From assembly GCA_949752745.1 (NCBI GenBank), contig OX457026.1, forward strand, positions 28,644,116-28,708,115: a DNA stretch of 64,000 bases. Reading direction: 5' to 3'. Made by a program: the position numbers and the translations under genes. This stretch comes from Protula sp. h YS-2021 (Eukaryota; Annelida; Polychaeta; Sabellida; Serpulidae). Below, piece after piece: positions 10,006 through 21,600 of the stretch; position 1 is the stretch's first letter, and each line of letters starts with the position of its first letter. The notes below the pieces were generated by a model. It worked only from the letters and a program-made list of their open reading frames with translations. It searched no databases and was not told the DNA's origin.

Positions 10006-12834
10006 ATGACAATAATTCATTGGAATATCAGAGGTTTTTGGACCAACTACCATGAATTGTTAACACTTATGCACTTAAATGATCCGGCAGTATTTTGTCT
10101 TCAGGAAACATTCAGCAAAAACGACAATCCACCAAAACTTAGAGGATATACGTCATACAACAAACCCTCATCGGATGACAGAGCGACAGGTGGAATCGCT
10201 ATGTTTGTTCGAAGTGATCTCTTACAAAGCGAAATTAAACTAAATACGCCTTTCCAGACCCAGGCGATTCGTATCACGCTTGGCAAAACTTTCACAATTT
10301 GTAATATTTATTTGCCACCACATTTGAGACCTCAACCAGAAGAGTTGAATGACCTAATAGATCAGTTACCTAAGCCAGTCCTATTCGTGGGCGACTTTAA
10401 TGCTCACAGTACATTGTGGGGCAATAGTTACGTAGATTTGAAGGGAAAATTGGTAGAAAATCTCCTTAACCATCATAATTTAACCATTTTCAACGACAAG
10501 TCATATACATATCTTCACCCTGGTACTGGTTCAAAAACCTCTATTGACCTTTCTATAGCATCTGCTAATTTATATCTTGATTTTAATTGGAAAGTGTTGG
10601 GTGATCTCCACGGCAGTGACCACTTTCCTATTTTATTGTCTGAGTCTAAACCATACCACGAAAAAAGATCCCCAAAATGGAAGTTTCAGAAAGCAGACTG
10701 GTCAGAATTCCAAGAATTATGTCATCAGAGTATCAAAAGGAAACATTTTACTGATGATGAAGACGAACATATCTCATTATTTACCTTTCTTCTCCATGGA
10801 GTGTGTGAAAAATCTATCCCAAGGACATCAGGATCCCGCAAGAAACCACACAAACCGTGGTTTAATGACGCTTGTAAAGAATCCATAGCGCTTCGTAAAC
10901 AAGCTCTCAAAAATTTTTCAGACTACCCAGACATTACAAGAAAAATAGAATATCAAAGGGCCAAGGCAGTTGCGCGTAAAACAGTCAAAAAAAGCAAACA
11001 AGAATCCTGGCATGAATATGTTTCTCAACTCAACACAAATAATTCTCTAAAAAAGACCTGGGACATGGTTAGAAAAATATCTGGTAAGAACACTCTTAGC
11101 ACAGTAAGCCATCTAGAAGCTAACAATAATATGATCACCGACCCAAAGGACATTTTAGATACCCTAGGCGAAACATTTGAACATAACTCATCTTCCGAAA
11201 ATTATAGCCACGAGTTTAGACGCCATAAAGAAACAGAAGAAACTAATCCTCTTAACTTCTATTCTGACAACAGCGAAGCGTATAATGAGCACTTTTCTCT
11301 CAATGAATTGAGAAAGGCCATAGATAGTTCCCATGATTCAGCAGCAGGACCAGATGACATACATTATCAGATGCTCAGACATTTGCCAGACCATACCCTA
11401 AAGATCCTTTTAGAATTGTTAAATCATACCTGGAATTCCGACACTTTTCCAGAAATATGGAAGGAAGCCACAATAATACCAATACCAAAGCCAAACAAAG
11501 ATCCACGAAATCCTCAGAATTACAGACCAATTTCCTTGACAAGTGCCCTGTGCAAAACATTTGAGCGAATGGTAGCTGAAAGATTAAAATGGTACCTGGA
11601 AAGAAACAACTTGCTTGCCGACATACAGAGTGGCTTTAGGAAACAAAGGAGCACTCTGGACCATCTTGTAAGATTAGAATCTTTTGTGAAAGAAGCTTTC
11701 AATAACAAGGAACATGTTGTTACCGTTTTCTTCGACTTGGAAAAAGCTTATGACACAGCATGGAAACACGGAGTACTAAAGGATCTTTTTGATTTCGGCC
11801 TCCGAGGCCGTCTGCCCCAGTTTATAAAAGGATTCCTGGACGACCGTCGATTCAGGGTTCGCCTTGGTACAATATTCTCAGAATACTTTGAACAAGAGGA
11901 AGGCTTCCCGCAAGGATGCATCCTTTCAATTCTACTCTTCCTGATAAAAATCAACAATATAAAAGATACACTGAGACAGGGGATAGATAGCTCACTCTTC
12001 GTGGATGATTTTGCCATGTCGTGTAGAGGCAAAAGTATGAATTTAATACAGCGTCGTCTTCAGCAGAGTATTTATTCTCTCCAAGTTTGGGCGAATAAGA
12101 ATGGTTTTAAATTCTCACAAACCAAAACGGTTTGTATACACTTTTGTAAAAAACGAAAACAGCACGACGATCCAGTTTTACACATCTCTAACGTGCAAAT
12201 CCCTGTTGTCAAGGAAAACAAATTTTTAGGTTTAATTTTTGATAACCAACTTAGTTTTATCCCACATATCAAACACCTCCGAAGAAAGTGTCAGAAGGCC
12301 TTAAATTTACTGAGAGTCATCTCCTCCCACGATTGGGGAGCAGATCGGGATACTAAACTCATGTTGTATAGAGCTCTAATTAGATCGCGACTGGACTATG
12401 GCAGTATAGTTTATGGCTCAACTAGACCATCATATCTCAAGATGCTAGAACCGATACAGAATCAAGGCTTAAGAATATGTTTAAATGCCTTTAGAACATC
12501 CCCAGCCGACAGTTTACACGTTGAGGCAAATGAACAACCTCTCAATATACGGCGGTTAAAACTTGCCATGCAGTATTGTATAAAACTTTACGCCAATAGA
12601 AATAACCCTACTCATCAGATTGTTTTCGGATCACATTATGCGTATAGAGGTACCAATGCTATTCCCCCCCTTGGAAGTAGGATTATACCACACCTGCAAG
12701 AAGCAGGTATAATCGTTGAATCTGTTGCAAATTACAAAATACCTAACCAACCCCCTTGGAAGTTAACGAAACCTGTGGTCTTGAAGACTCTTTCTGAGTC
12801 CACAAAAGAACGAACTAACCCGTGTGTATTTTAG
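10006..12834 (+). CDS. LINE ORF2, endonuclease-reverse transcriptase
   Basis: A 942-residue frame starting two bases after the ORF1 stop. The N-terminal apurinic-type endonuclease has HWNIRGFW, CLQETF, VGDFNAHS and SDHFPI. These supply the expected catalytic Asn, Glu, Asp/Asn and Asp-His. The reverse transcriptase follows, with FRKQRSTLDHL, FFDLEKAYDT, the GFPQGCILS turn and the catalytic FVDD box (about 11998-12009). FVDD replaces the common Y/FADD, but both Asp residues remain. The frame ends at a TAG (12832-12834). The next in-frame codons run directly into RNase H, so the stop is a nonsense change within a longer ORF2. The related copy at 14004-15030 has CGA at the aligned site. Confidence 0.87.
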   Translation: MTIIHWNIRGFWTNYHELLTLMHLNDPAVFCLQETFSKNDNPPKLRGYTSYNKPSSDDRATGGIAMFVRSDLLQSEIKLNTPFQTQAIRITLGKTFTICNIYLPPHLRPQPEELNDLIDQLPKPVLFVGDFNAHSTLWGNSYVDLKGKLVENLLNHHNLTIFNDKSYTYLHPGTGSKTSIDLSIASANLYLDFNWKVLGDLHGSDHFPILLSESKPYHEKRSPKWKFQKADWSEFQELCHQSIKRKHFTDDEDEHISLFTFLLHGVCEKSIPRTSGSRKKPHKPWFNDACKESIALRKQALKNFSDYPDITRKIEYQRAKAVARKTVKKSKQESWHEYVSQLNTNNSLKKTWDMVRKISGKNTLSTVSHLEANNNMITDPKDILDTLGETFEHNSSSENYSHEFRRHKETEETNPLNFYSDNSEAYNEHFSLNELRKAIDSSHDSAAGPDDIHYQMLRHLPDHTLKILLELLNHTWNSDTFPEIWKEATIIPIPKPNKDPRNPQNYRPISLTSALCKTFERMVAERLKWYLERNNLLADIQSGFRKQRSTLDHLVRLESFVKEAFNNKEHVVTVFFDLEKAYDTAWKHGVLKDLFDFGLRGRLPQFIKGFLDDRRFRVRLGTIFSEYFEQEEGFPQGCILSILLFLIKINNIKDTLRQGIDSSLFVDDFAMSCRGKSMNLIQRRLQQSIYSLQVWANKNGFKFSQTKTVCIHFCKKRKQHDDPVLHISNVQIPVVKENKFLGLIFDNQLSFIPHIKHLRRKCQKALNLLRVISSHDWGADRDTKLMLYRALIRSRLDYGSIVYGSTRPSYLKMLEPIQNQGLRICLNAFRTSPADSLHVEANEQPLNIRRLKLAMQYCIKLYANRNNPTHQIVFGSHYAYRGTNAIPPLGSRIIPHLQEAGIIVESVANYKIPNQPPWKLTKPVVLKTLSESTKERTNPCVF

Positions 12835-13671
12835 TCAAAATTTGCAGAATTAAAGGATAATTATAATGACTACCATTTCATATATACCGATGGTTCCAAA
12901 CTTGAGGACAAGGCTGCAGCAGCTATTGTCACAGAAAATAATACATTTAGAACCAGGCTCCCTGATGGGTCTTCTATTTTCTCTGCAGAAGTTAGAGCCC
13001 TGCAGCTAGCTATGCAAATTGTCAAGATTAGCCGCTACAAAAAATTCATATTGTGCGTGGACTCCATGTCAGTGCTTGAGTCACTAGAAAACTTACAGGT
13101 ATCCAACCCATTAATTTTGGACTTGATAGAAAAACACGACGAAGTGGTAAAAGCTGGCAAAGAGATAATATTTTGTTGGGTACCGAGCCACGTTGGAATC
13201 CCGGGCAACGAGGCAGCCGACAAAGGCGCCAAAGAAGCGTTAAACCAAGACTGCTCAGATTTCCTTATACCGTCATCAGATTTTAAGTGCCATATTTCTA
13301 GATATGTCAAAAATCTATGGCAACAATATTGGGATGAACAAACCAACAATAAGCTATACCAAATTAACCCTGTGGTAGGGCGCAAATTGCCCTCCCTAAA
13401 TGGCCTTCGCGACGATATGGTAATTCACAGATTAAGAATAGGACATTCTTACACTACTCACAAACACCTCTTAAGAGGTGAACCACAACCCGAATGTATA
13501 AGTTGTCAGGAACGGTATACAGTAAAACACATCTTGATAGATTGTATAGACTTCAATCACATTCGTCCCCGTTATTATAGAGTTGATGCCATGAGAGAGC
13601 TCTTTGAGAAGGTAAATTCCAACAAGGTCCTAGAATTTTTAAAAGAGATTAATAAGTATTCCTATGTGTAG
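12835..13671 (+). CDS. LINE ORF2 continued: RNase H domain past an in-frame stop
   Basis: In the same frame as ORF2 and open from just after the TAG to 13671. It encodes a type I RNase H with the four acidic positions visible: YTDGSK, SAEVRAL, CVDSMS and GNEAADKGA, plus the WVPSHVGIPG loop. A conserved tail contains CxxC and H-x4-C motifs (CISCQERYTVKHILIDC). RNase H removes template RNA during integration. An internal ATG exists at 13012, but the domain starts earlier, so independent translation would lose the first catalytic Asp. Confidence 0.85.
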   Translation, partial: SKFAELKDNYNDYHFIYTDGSKLEDKAAAAIVTENNTFRTRLPDGSSIFSAEVRALQLAMQIVKISRYKKFILCVDSMSVLESLENLQVSNPLILDLIEKHDEVVKAGKEIIFCWVPSHVGIPGNEAADKGAKEALNQDCSDFLIPSSDFKCHISRYVKNLWQQYWDEQTNNKLYQINPVVGRKLPSLNGLRDDMVIHRLRIGHSYTTHKHLLRGEPQPECISCQERYTVKHILIDCIDFNHIRPRYYRVDAMRELFEKVNSNKVLEFLKEINKYSYV

Positions 13672-13844
13672 ACCACCGTTAAGTCTATTTTTAGTATATT
13701 TTTTAGTATATTTAAGACTTTATTTTATAATCATTTTTAATCAATAAAGTATAAATTCGACAAAGTTACCAGGAATGACACAATATGACCTGCAACAGGT
13801 TGGCGGTGTCGTTAAACCAATCAAATAACTAACTAACTAACTAA

Positions 13845-14003
13845 CCTCTACAGCTTACATTGGATTCCTCTGCAGCTCACATGTTGCTTCTCTACAGCAG
13901 CCCTCCACCCCCACAGCTCACTTTGGTCTCCTCTACAGCTTACATTGGATTCCTCTGCAGCTCACATTGGGCTTCTCTACAGCAGCCCCCCACCCCCACC
14001 CCA
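13845..14003. repeat. Minisatellite between the two LINE copies
   Basis: The same ~22-bp minisatellite resumes. Two multi-unit blocks contain the unusual TACAGCAGCCC(T/C)CCACCCCC junction (about 13894 and 13979), which again suggests local block duplication. Confidence 0.85.
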
Positions 14004-15030
14004 CCGTTCGCCGAATCAAACTCGCAAAGCTTAATGCAAATAAGATGAATCCCACGTACAACTCCGTCTTTGGATCGGATTTTTCCCGCTTCCTTGAAAG
14101 AGGCCCTACCGTAATACCTCCTTTCGGAGCAAGGGTTCTGCCCCACCTCGATAACGCTGATATTACCATAGAGTCAATTGAAAAATATAGAGTACCAAAA
14201 GTACCACAGTGGAAGCTCACCAAACCTGTGGTATTAAAGAACCTTTCGATGTAAGCAAAGGAAACAACTAGCCCCTTCTTATTTCGATCAAACTGTGCAG
14301 AGTTCAAGGAAGAATTTAAAGACTATCATTTCATCTACACGGAGGGCTCAAAGCTCGACGACAAATCGGCTGCCTCCGTTGTAACTGAAAACAACACTTT
14401 GAAAACAAGACTTCCAGATGGATCCTCTATTTTCTTAGCCGAAATTAAAGCTCTACATCATGCCATCCAGACAGTGAAGATCAGCCGATACAAAAAGTTT
14501 GTGTTATGCATAGACTCGATGTCTGTCCTGCAGTCAATTGAAAACCTATCAAACCCCCTTATCCTTGACCTTCTGGAAAGGCATTACGATACCGCCAAAG
14601 CTGGCAGACAGTGTTCTGCTGGGTCCCAAGTCACGTGGGCATCCGAGGAAACGAGATAGCCGACATAGCTGCAAAAGAGGCTCTAAATGACAATTGCACG
14701 GATATGCTCATACCAGCCTCCGATTTTAAATACCACATCACAAGATACACAAAAAGACTGTGGCAAGAAAGATGGGACAAACAAAGAAACAACAAGCTGT
14801 TACAGTATCAAATTAACCCCTTAGTCGGACAAAAAACCCCGCCACTAAACAGTGTGCGAGATGAAGTGGTTTACCATAGAGCCAAAATAGGACATACATA
14901 TATCACCCACAAGCATCTTTTAAGAGGGAAATCGGCACCCGACTGTGTCGGGTGTCAGGAACCTTACACAGTGAAACATATTTTAATAGACTGTACCGAT
15001 TTCCAAGGCGTCCGCTCACGTCATTTTTAT
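14004..15030 (+). pseudogene. Truncated relative of the I/Nimb-like LINE (ORF2 3' part)
   Basis: Begins at the equivalent of the late ORF2 segment (VRRIKLA versus IRRLKLA) and stops abruptly within the C-terminal zinc-like tail. It is missing its 5' part, its 3' UTR and its poly-repeat tail. The first catalytic Asp of RNase H is Glu (YTEGSK), an in-frame TAA lies at 14252-14254, and the frame shifts near 14600-14611, where a few bases are lost relative to the full copy. Protein identity to the copy at 8687-13844 is moderate, so this is another family member and not a copy of its neighbour. Minisatellite abuts both ends without a retroposition tail. Confidence 0.85.
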
Positions 15031-15200
15031 CTCCTCTAAGCTGACATTGGTCTTCTCTACAACTCACATTGGTCTTCTCTGTAGCTCACATTTATCTCCT
15101 CTACACCTCACATTGGTCTTTTCTACAGGTCACATTGGTCTTTTCTACAGCTCGCATTGGTTTTCTCTACAGCTCACATTGGTTTTTCACCTCACATTTA
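15031..15200. repeat. Last minisatellite stretch
   Basis: About eight more ~22-bp units that end near 15200. The first MAP3K1 exon that I can see starts 69 bases later. Confidence 0.85.
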
Positions 15201-15268
15201 CCGCGCTTTTATCTCACTTTTCCGTTGTTTTCTGTCCCATACACTATCTATTACGTGTGTAATTTCAG

Positions 15269-15446
15269 GGAAAACAAAGAAAACAGACCAGAGCGTGACG
15301 ATGCAGAACATTCGAAGCTGCTCAGATACAAACTCAAATTAAACCAGGTTCAGCTGAAGGAGCGGAGTGAAAAGAAAAAGGGGCCACTGGTTTGTATTCC
15401 AAATAAATCCGCGGGTGCTTGGAAATTAGAGCGCGATTGCAGTTTA
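15269..15446 (+). CDS. MAP3K1: MAP3K1 exon 1 of those visible (N-terminal conserved motif)
   Basis: The acceptor TGTAATTTCAG precedes 15269. The frame reads [11 protein letters not shown]...[16 protein letters not shown], resembling the vertebrate N-terminal stretch with RPEERM and RRGPVVVKPIP. The exon starts with the third base of a codon, so an upstream exon must exist. The donor is uncertain: 15446 (GTAGCG) keeps the phase of exon 2, and so does 15389 (GTTTGT). The site with the best consensus, after 15451 (GTAAAT), would break phase. Confidence 0.65.
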
Positions 15447-18400
15447 GTAGCGTAAATTGCAATAATCCAGCAAATTAAGCTTCTACCCAAATTTCATTAG
15501 TTTCGTGATTTTTCAAGAATCCTTTCTGATTCTATCCTTTTTTCATAATTTTTACCTTCTCGTTGCACTTAAACTGCCGTATTTTCTGTGTCCCCAAAAT
15601 TTGATTTTCAAAGTTGCAGTGTGAAATTTAAGTGGTTGATTTTTTTTTTTACCATTTTGATATTTAGCTAATGATTTCTGTGTTTTGCATGGGAGTGTTT
15701 TGAAGTGTTATTTATCAGTTGGATGAGAATAAGAATATAGACTGAAAAATTATATTTTTTATATCAATGAATCCGTGAATATGCATTTTGGGTCAGCGGC
15801 ACCTAATGAACGTTGCATGGGAGTGTTTTGAAGTGTTATTTATCAGTTGGATGAGAATAAGAATATAGACTGAAAAATTATATTTTTTATATCAATGAAT
15901 CCGTGAATATGCATTTTGGGTCAGCGGCACCTAATGAACGTTGTACGTGTGTATTTAGCTTCAAAGATAAAGGAGAGGGCTGGCATCTCTAATTTATTAT
16001 TTTTTTAAACCTGGACGATTTATTTTGCTGAATGAGTAATTTTTGTTGTTATCACTGTGTACTTCAATAATTCTAAAGTAATTAATTTGGCAACGAAAAT
16101 TATCGTCAGGAGGAAAGATATGGGATGTTGTGCACAATATCACACAATATCGCCCACTGCGCAGAGTTGTGTTGCAACGTTTGCCGAGTTTACCGATCAA
16201 TGTACAATTTTCAAACAGTGTTTGTTTTATTAACCTACCGCACATGTTACACGATTGGTACATGTTACCGTATATGTTACACGATTGGTACATGTTACCG
16301 AACATGTTACACGATTGGTACAGCTTAAACCATATGTATTTTCTGGTCTTTCCTCCTGTTTTTACACCCATGAACCCGGATATTGCTTCAAGTGTTATTT
16401 GCCTTTGAATAATTAGCGCAACTGTTTAGTAACTGACGCCAGTAATATCTCCCTGAGCTTCCACCGCCATCTTGGAAACGATCACTCGTTTCTGTTGATT
16501 GTTGAAACCTCGTAGATATTTGATAATACCGCTCACAGGGGCTGGGCAGGGGTGGGTGCAGTGCATAATAAACAGCTTCACATTTCGCCTACTCAGCAGC
16601 CAAATTTTCAGGATCCCAGAGAGAGGGATAAAATGAAAAGAAAAAAAAAAACCACAAAAAGTCATTTTATTTGAGTACTGCATTTTCGGAATTAAAAACC
16701 TTTCAGTGTTGCGGCAAATTTGAGTTAGCGAGAAGGGTTTTTTTCAAGTGAATTCTGACTATGTAGTCAATGCGAAGTGATTTTAATACTTTTTCCTTTG
16801 AAGCCCATACATTTTACCACCTAAACTTGAATCTTAAATTCTAGATTCGAGCCCGTAGACGACAATGTGACACTGTTTATGTCGACTGACATTTCAGTCT
16901 TGTGCACTGCACTAACAGTACAGTCCCCAAAAGGCTTCGCAATTAGAATTGAAATGAATAAGTAATCATTTCAGTCATAGCTACGAAGTCACACTAATGA
17001 CTGCACAAGTGCGACTAACAAAAGCGCATTTTAACATTGTAAAAACATTTAGTTTAAGTCTTTAAATGACTAATGATTTATCTAATTTATCTAACAGCCA
17101 GCTAAACGCTCGTCCGCCGTAAAGACACCGAGTGCAAAAGTGAGTTTGATCAGCAACAACCGAATTCTGTGGAATATTGCTCACAGTATAGAATAAGTAA
17201 CAAATATGCAGGTTTCCTGAGTATGAGCAAAGAAAAGATCTTTCTTGTTCAAGTAACATAAATAAATGAATTAAATGATGAAGGCAAATATTTGTTTTAA
17301 AATCATAAATAGAAACGTTGATATTCACGTACCTTATTCGAACACAAAATAGGTCAGGTATGAATTCTTGCTGTATACAGCTGAACTGTTTAAAGTTGTG
17401 TGTTCCCATAAAGATGAATGCATTTATTGGCCTCGTTTCAGTCACCGAAAATAACTGCAGGGAATCTCATGCACCGCAATCTGAAAAGGAATCACCTATT
17501 GCCACAGAATGGCGAGTCTGCTTTTACGAGGCAGATCGTGAAGAGCGGCTCTTTTAACCGCTCCTATCTGCCCAATGTAGTGCGGCGGAATAAGCCTGCT
17601 GGCGGTCTGTCCTCCCCTCACACTGTGCAGCAAGGCACCAAGATCCCGCTGCCAACTGTACCCGTAAGTTCGCCTTCATTGAACACATAAACTGATGAAA
17701 AGGCTTTCTGTAAATGCATCGAATAAACGTCATAAATCTGTTTGCAGTCAGACAACGAGTTGTCGTTCTTAGGGGAGGCATTGATATCCCAGTACATAGT
17801 GCCTAGATAAAGGAGTCAAAACAGTTCAACAGCTATGGTGACTTCCGACGATGAAATTGCTTGTTGTTTTATTTTTCCATATCCAACAGCAGTGAGGAAT
17901 CTATGTTACAATAAATATGGCTAAAAACATTGTTGGGTGGATAATGATGATGATGGTGATGATGATGCTGCTGTTGATGATGATGATTATTATTTTTATT
18001 ATCCACCGCCGTTCTGACGGAGGCGGGGGATACAGAAACGCACTGTGTCCGTCCGTCAGTGGCCAGTTTTGTTTCCAGACGATATCTCCGAGACTAGTGG
18101 GCGGATCTAGTTCATATTTGGTATGCCTAACAACCAAGATATCTAGATGTGCTTTTGGGGGTTTTGGTCGGATCGAAGCCCATCTGGATCTGCATTTGGA
18201 CTAAGAATCCCAAAATCCGGATCTCAACGTGTACTTTGGTTTTTAGGCAATATATCCGAAACTAGTGAGCGGATCCGGTTCATATTTGGTGTGCGCAACA
18301 ACCAAGAAATCTAGATGTGGCTTTTGGGGGTTTTGATGGGATCGAAGCCTATCTGGATCTGTAATTGGACTTTGAATCCCAAAAATCCGGATGTCAATGT

Positions 18401-18594
18401 GTACTTTGTTTTCCAGACGATAACTCTGAAATATTTGCCGGATTCGGTTCTCATTTCGTATGCATAACAACAATATAGTGTAGTTGTTTTATCTACTTAG
18501 TTTAAGTGCGAGGTACAGCACCGGCCTAACTAATTACACCCACGGCGGGAGATATGGCGGGAGATTGCTCCTGTTGTTATTGTTGTTGTTGTTG

Positions 18595-18644
<50 letters not shown>

Positions 18645-21600
18645 GCTACTTATCCCAAGGCGTCTATGGAGCATTGTGTGTTGTCGATTTCAGGTGAGTA
18701 AAGAGAGAAGTGCGTCATTCAAGCGTAGCACCACTCCTAATCTGATTGACCCTGGAGTGGGACCGGAGGTCATCCGCAAGCGTGTGGAGAAGGTCAAACG
18801 TGCCCGGCTCTATCTTCTGCAACAGATGGGACCCAACTCGTTCCTGATTGGCGGAGATTCTCCGGATCACAAATACAGGGTTATCATTGGTCCACAGGTA
18901 AGAGAGCTCTGTAGGTTATGCCATAAAACGAGGTAATAAATAGGGTGAAAGTAAACTGAACCGATGAGTTCGTGTATTTTACGGCACATCACTTAAGGGC
19001 CAGGGCTATTGCAGTTTCTTATATGGCCGCAACCGGTTTTTGATGATCTTCAGATTTATTGAGGGATTTCCAGCAGCTGTTGGCGATACCAGTGAGTTTT
19101 GAACCATACAGATTTTTTTCTGTGTGGCACTGAATTACTGACCATTGTAATAGTTGAAACAGGAATCTGTCAGGTTTATCCTGGCCCTTTTCCCGCTCTT
19201 TTTTGTCGAGATCTTAACAAAATATGTATCTTGATCCCACTTGGTGGCAATCGAAAAGGGCCGGCATGTAGAAGGGGGATTCTCTTCGTTTCAGCAATGT
19301 AGCTGCGGTCGGGGTCCGCAGTGCCTCCACGTGCTCTTCGTTATGCTGCGTGTCTTCCAAGTCAAGGAAACCGATCCCATGCTGTGGAATAAACTTAAAA
19401 ATTACGAGGTATCGTTGAGGTTAAATGGTATTTTATAGAGAGGAGAGGATTAGCTCAGTGTTAAAAACTGCAGAAATCTGCCCAGACAACCGTAACAGAA
19501 TAAAGGTTTATTTTTGCCAATTGAAATGCATGATTGATTGTTTTGCAAAATCACCCAATTTTTTTCTCAAATGTTTGCCGCTAACTGTTCATTTTATGGT
19601 CAAAGATAAGTACACGGTTTTGGTGAATAATAGTTTTTTTATCCAAAAACCCCACTCTTTCCACAAAAGTGATACATTTCCTTTGTAATCCTGACTAGAA
19701 CATTGTAATGCTGACTAGAACATTGTAATGCTGACTAGAACATTGTAATGCTGACTAGAACATTGTAATGCTGACTAGAACATTGTAATGCTGACTAGAA
19801 CATTGTAATGCTGGCTAGAACATTGTAATGCTGGCTAGAACATGAAGCATTGGCCCGCGCCTTCTGTTTCTTTTATCCGCCAGGTGGACGCGTTGTTTAA
19901 CAACTACCATGCAAGGAGAACGTCTAAATTGGAGTTTTGTAGGAGAAAACCCAAAACGAAGCGAGAGAAATCTTTGTCGCAAGAGCCGGACGACGTGACG
20001 TCATCACAGGAAACTCCCGGGGAACCCTCGTCCCCCGACGACTCGGATCATGAGTAAGAGAATGTGGTCTGGCGCTGAGATCCGAGTGCGCTTGATATCT
20101 CGGTTATACGATTACTCTAAATCGTATTGTCCGTTGTTGTTTGAAATAAACCAATGTTTACAGCTTTCGCCTATTGTGAGTTGTCATGGGTTCATTGTAA
20201 CGGTTAATTCCTGTTTTGATGTGGTATGGCGAGCTAGGTGTCAGTGAGACGTGTGTTGTAGACGTCAGTGAGATGTGTGTTGTAGACGTCAGTGACACGT
20301 GTTGTAGACGTCAGTGACACGTGTTGTAGACGTCAGTGAGACGTGTGTCGTAGACGTCAGTGAGACATGTGTTGTAGACGTGAGACCTGTGTTGTAGACG
20401 TCAGTGAGACATGTGTTGTAGACGTGAGACGTGTGTTGTAGACGTCAGTGAGATGTGTGTTGTAGACGTCAGTGACACGTGTTGTAGACGTCAGTGAGAC
20501 GTGTGTTGTAGACGTCAGTGAGACCTGTGTTGTAGGAGCGGCAAAGAAGACGAGGAAAACTGCCCCATCTGCCTGCTGGACATGGTGGAGGGAGAGAGCC
20601 TGGTGCAGTGCCGACACGGCTGCCGGAACAGGCTACATCATCACTGTATCGCAGTCTGTAAGTGCCTCGATGCTGCCGCCCTCAGCATTATGTAGCCGCG
20701 CGTTGGTCGTGTCGGTACTTGCACCTTGACAGACAATCATCCCTGTTTGCCTTTGCGTGGAATCTGTATTTTTTTTAAGAGGGATTTATTGTGTTGCAGT
20801 TGAAGGATAAGTTGTTAAGCAGTTTTGTCTTTGACTAGTTTCGGGTAATTTGGACCTATGCGTTTGTGAATCGATGGGGATGTAGAGCGATACGGTTCAG
20901 TGTGCACTTGTACATACTCCGTACGCGTACCATAAGACACTCGTACATAATTGTAAATTCGTATAAGTGTGCAGCTGTTGAGATTCAAAGAGCAAGGACC
21001 TCCTTACTCCTCCGATTTCAAGCGGCCAATAACACTTCAGTTATCACGCCCTTGTATTGCCAGCTTGAAAAAAATTTGTCATTATCCAGCATGTAATAAA
21101 TGCTTTTGTGTGGCGCACCTTTTTCTTCACGTTTATGAACAGCAAAAACCGGGTACCTCACATAAAAAGAAAATTCTGACTGACTGTCCGACTCATATCT
21201 AAGGAATTTCGAAGTGAAGGTTTCATGGTGCATCGAAATCATAGGGTCAGAAGTTAAATTTGTTGTGAACTGTTGTGAGCTGTATAATGCCTGCCCTGGT
21301 ATTCACAGAGGTTAACTGCACAGTTAACTGTACATATCACAAGAGAAATCAGCTGATTTAGTTAAATTGCGCAAACAGTTTTTGCAAGAATTTCCAATGT
21401 TCAGCTTGCTACATGAGCAGTTAACGGAATTTGTTAACTGTACAGTTAACTTTTGTGAATAGGGCCACTGGTAGTTTTGGATAAGTTGGATCTCTCGTGC
21501 AGGGTTCGAAGAGTGCAAAAGAACGAATGAGCAGCTGACCTGCCCTCTGTGCCGAGTGAAATGGGAGGCGGAGACGGGGTAAGAGACCTGTGACCCTAGT

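Larger units (their letters stand above)
8687..13844 (+). mobile_element. Nearly complete non-LTR retrotransposon (I/Nimb-like LINE)
   Basis: A 5.2-kb element with gag-like ORF1, then ORF2 with endonuclease, reverse transcriptase and RNase H, an AATAAA (13743-13748) and a terminal (CTAA)n run. It sits inside the minisatellite. Joining the flanks restores a normal unit (GGTCTC|CTC|TACAGC), and CCTC occurs on both sides (8683-8686 and 13845-13848), so a ~4-bp target duplication is possible. LINEs with three CCHC knuckles, an apurinic-type endonuclease and a C-terminal RNase H belong to the I superfamily; Nimb-like is my best guess. One in-frame stop disables ORF2. Confidence 0.88.
15447..17441 (+). 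other. MAP3K1 intron 1 (AT-rich, two small tandem repeats)
   Basis: Non-coding and AT-rich, with an exact 128-bp duplication and a 30-bp triplicate (separate entries). Otherwise I see nothing I can support. Confidence 0.6.
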
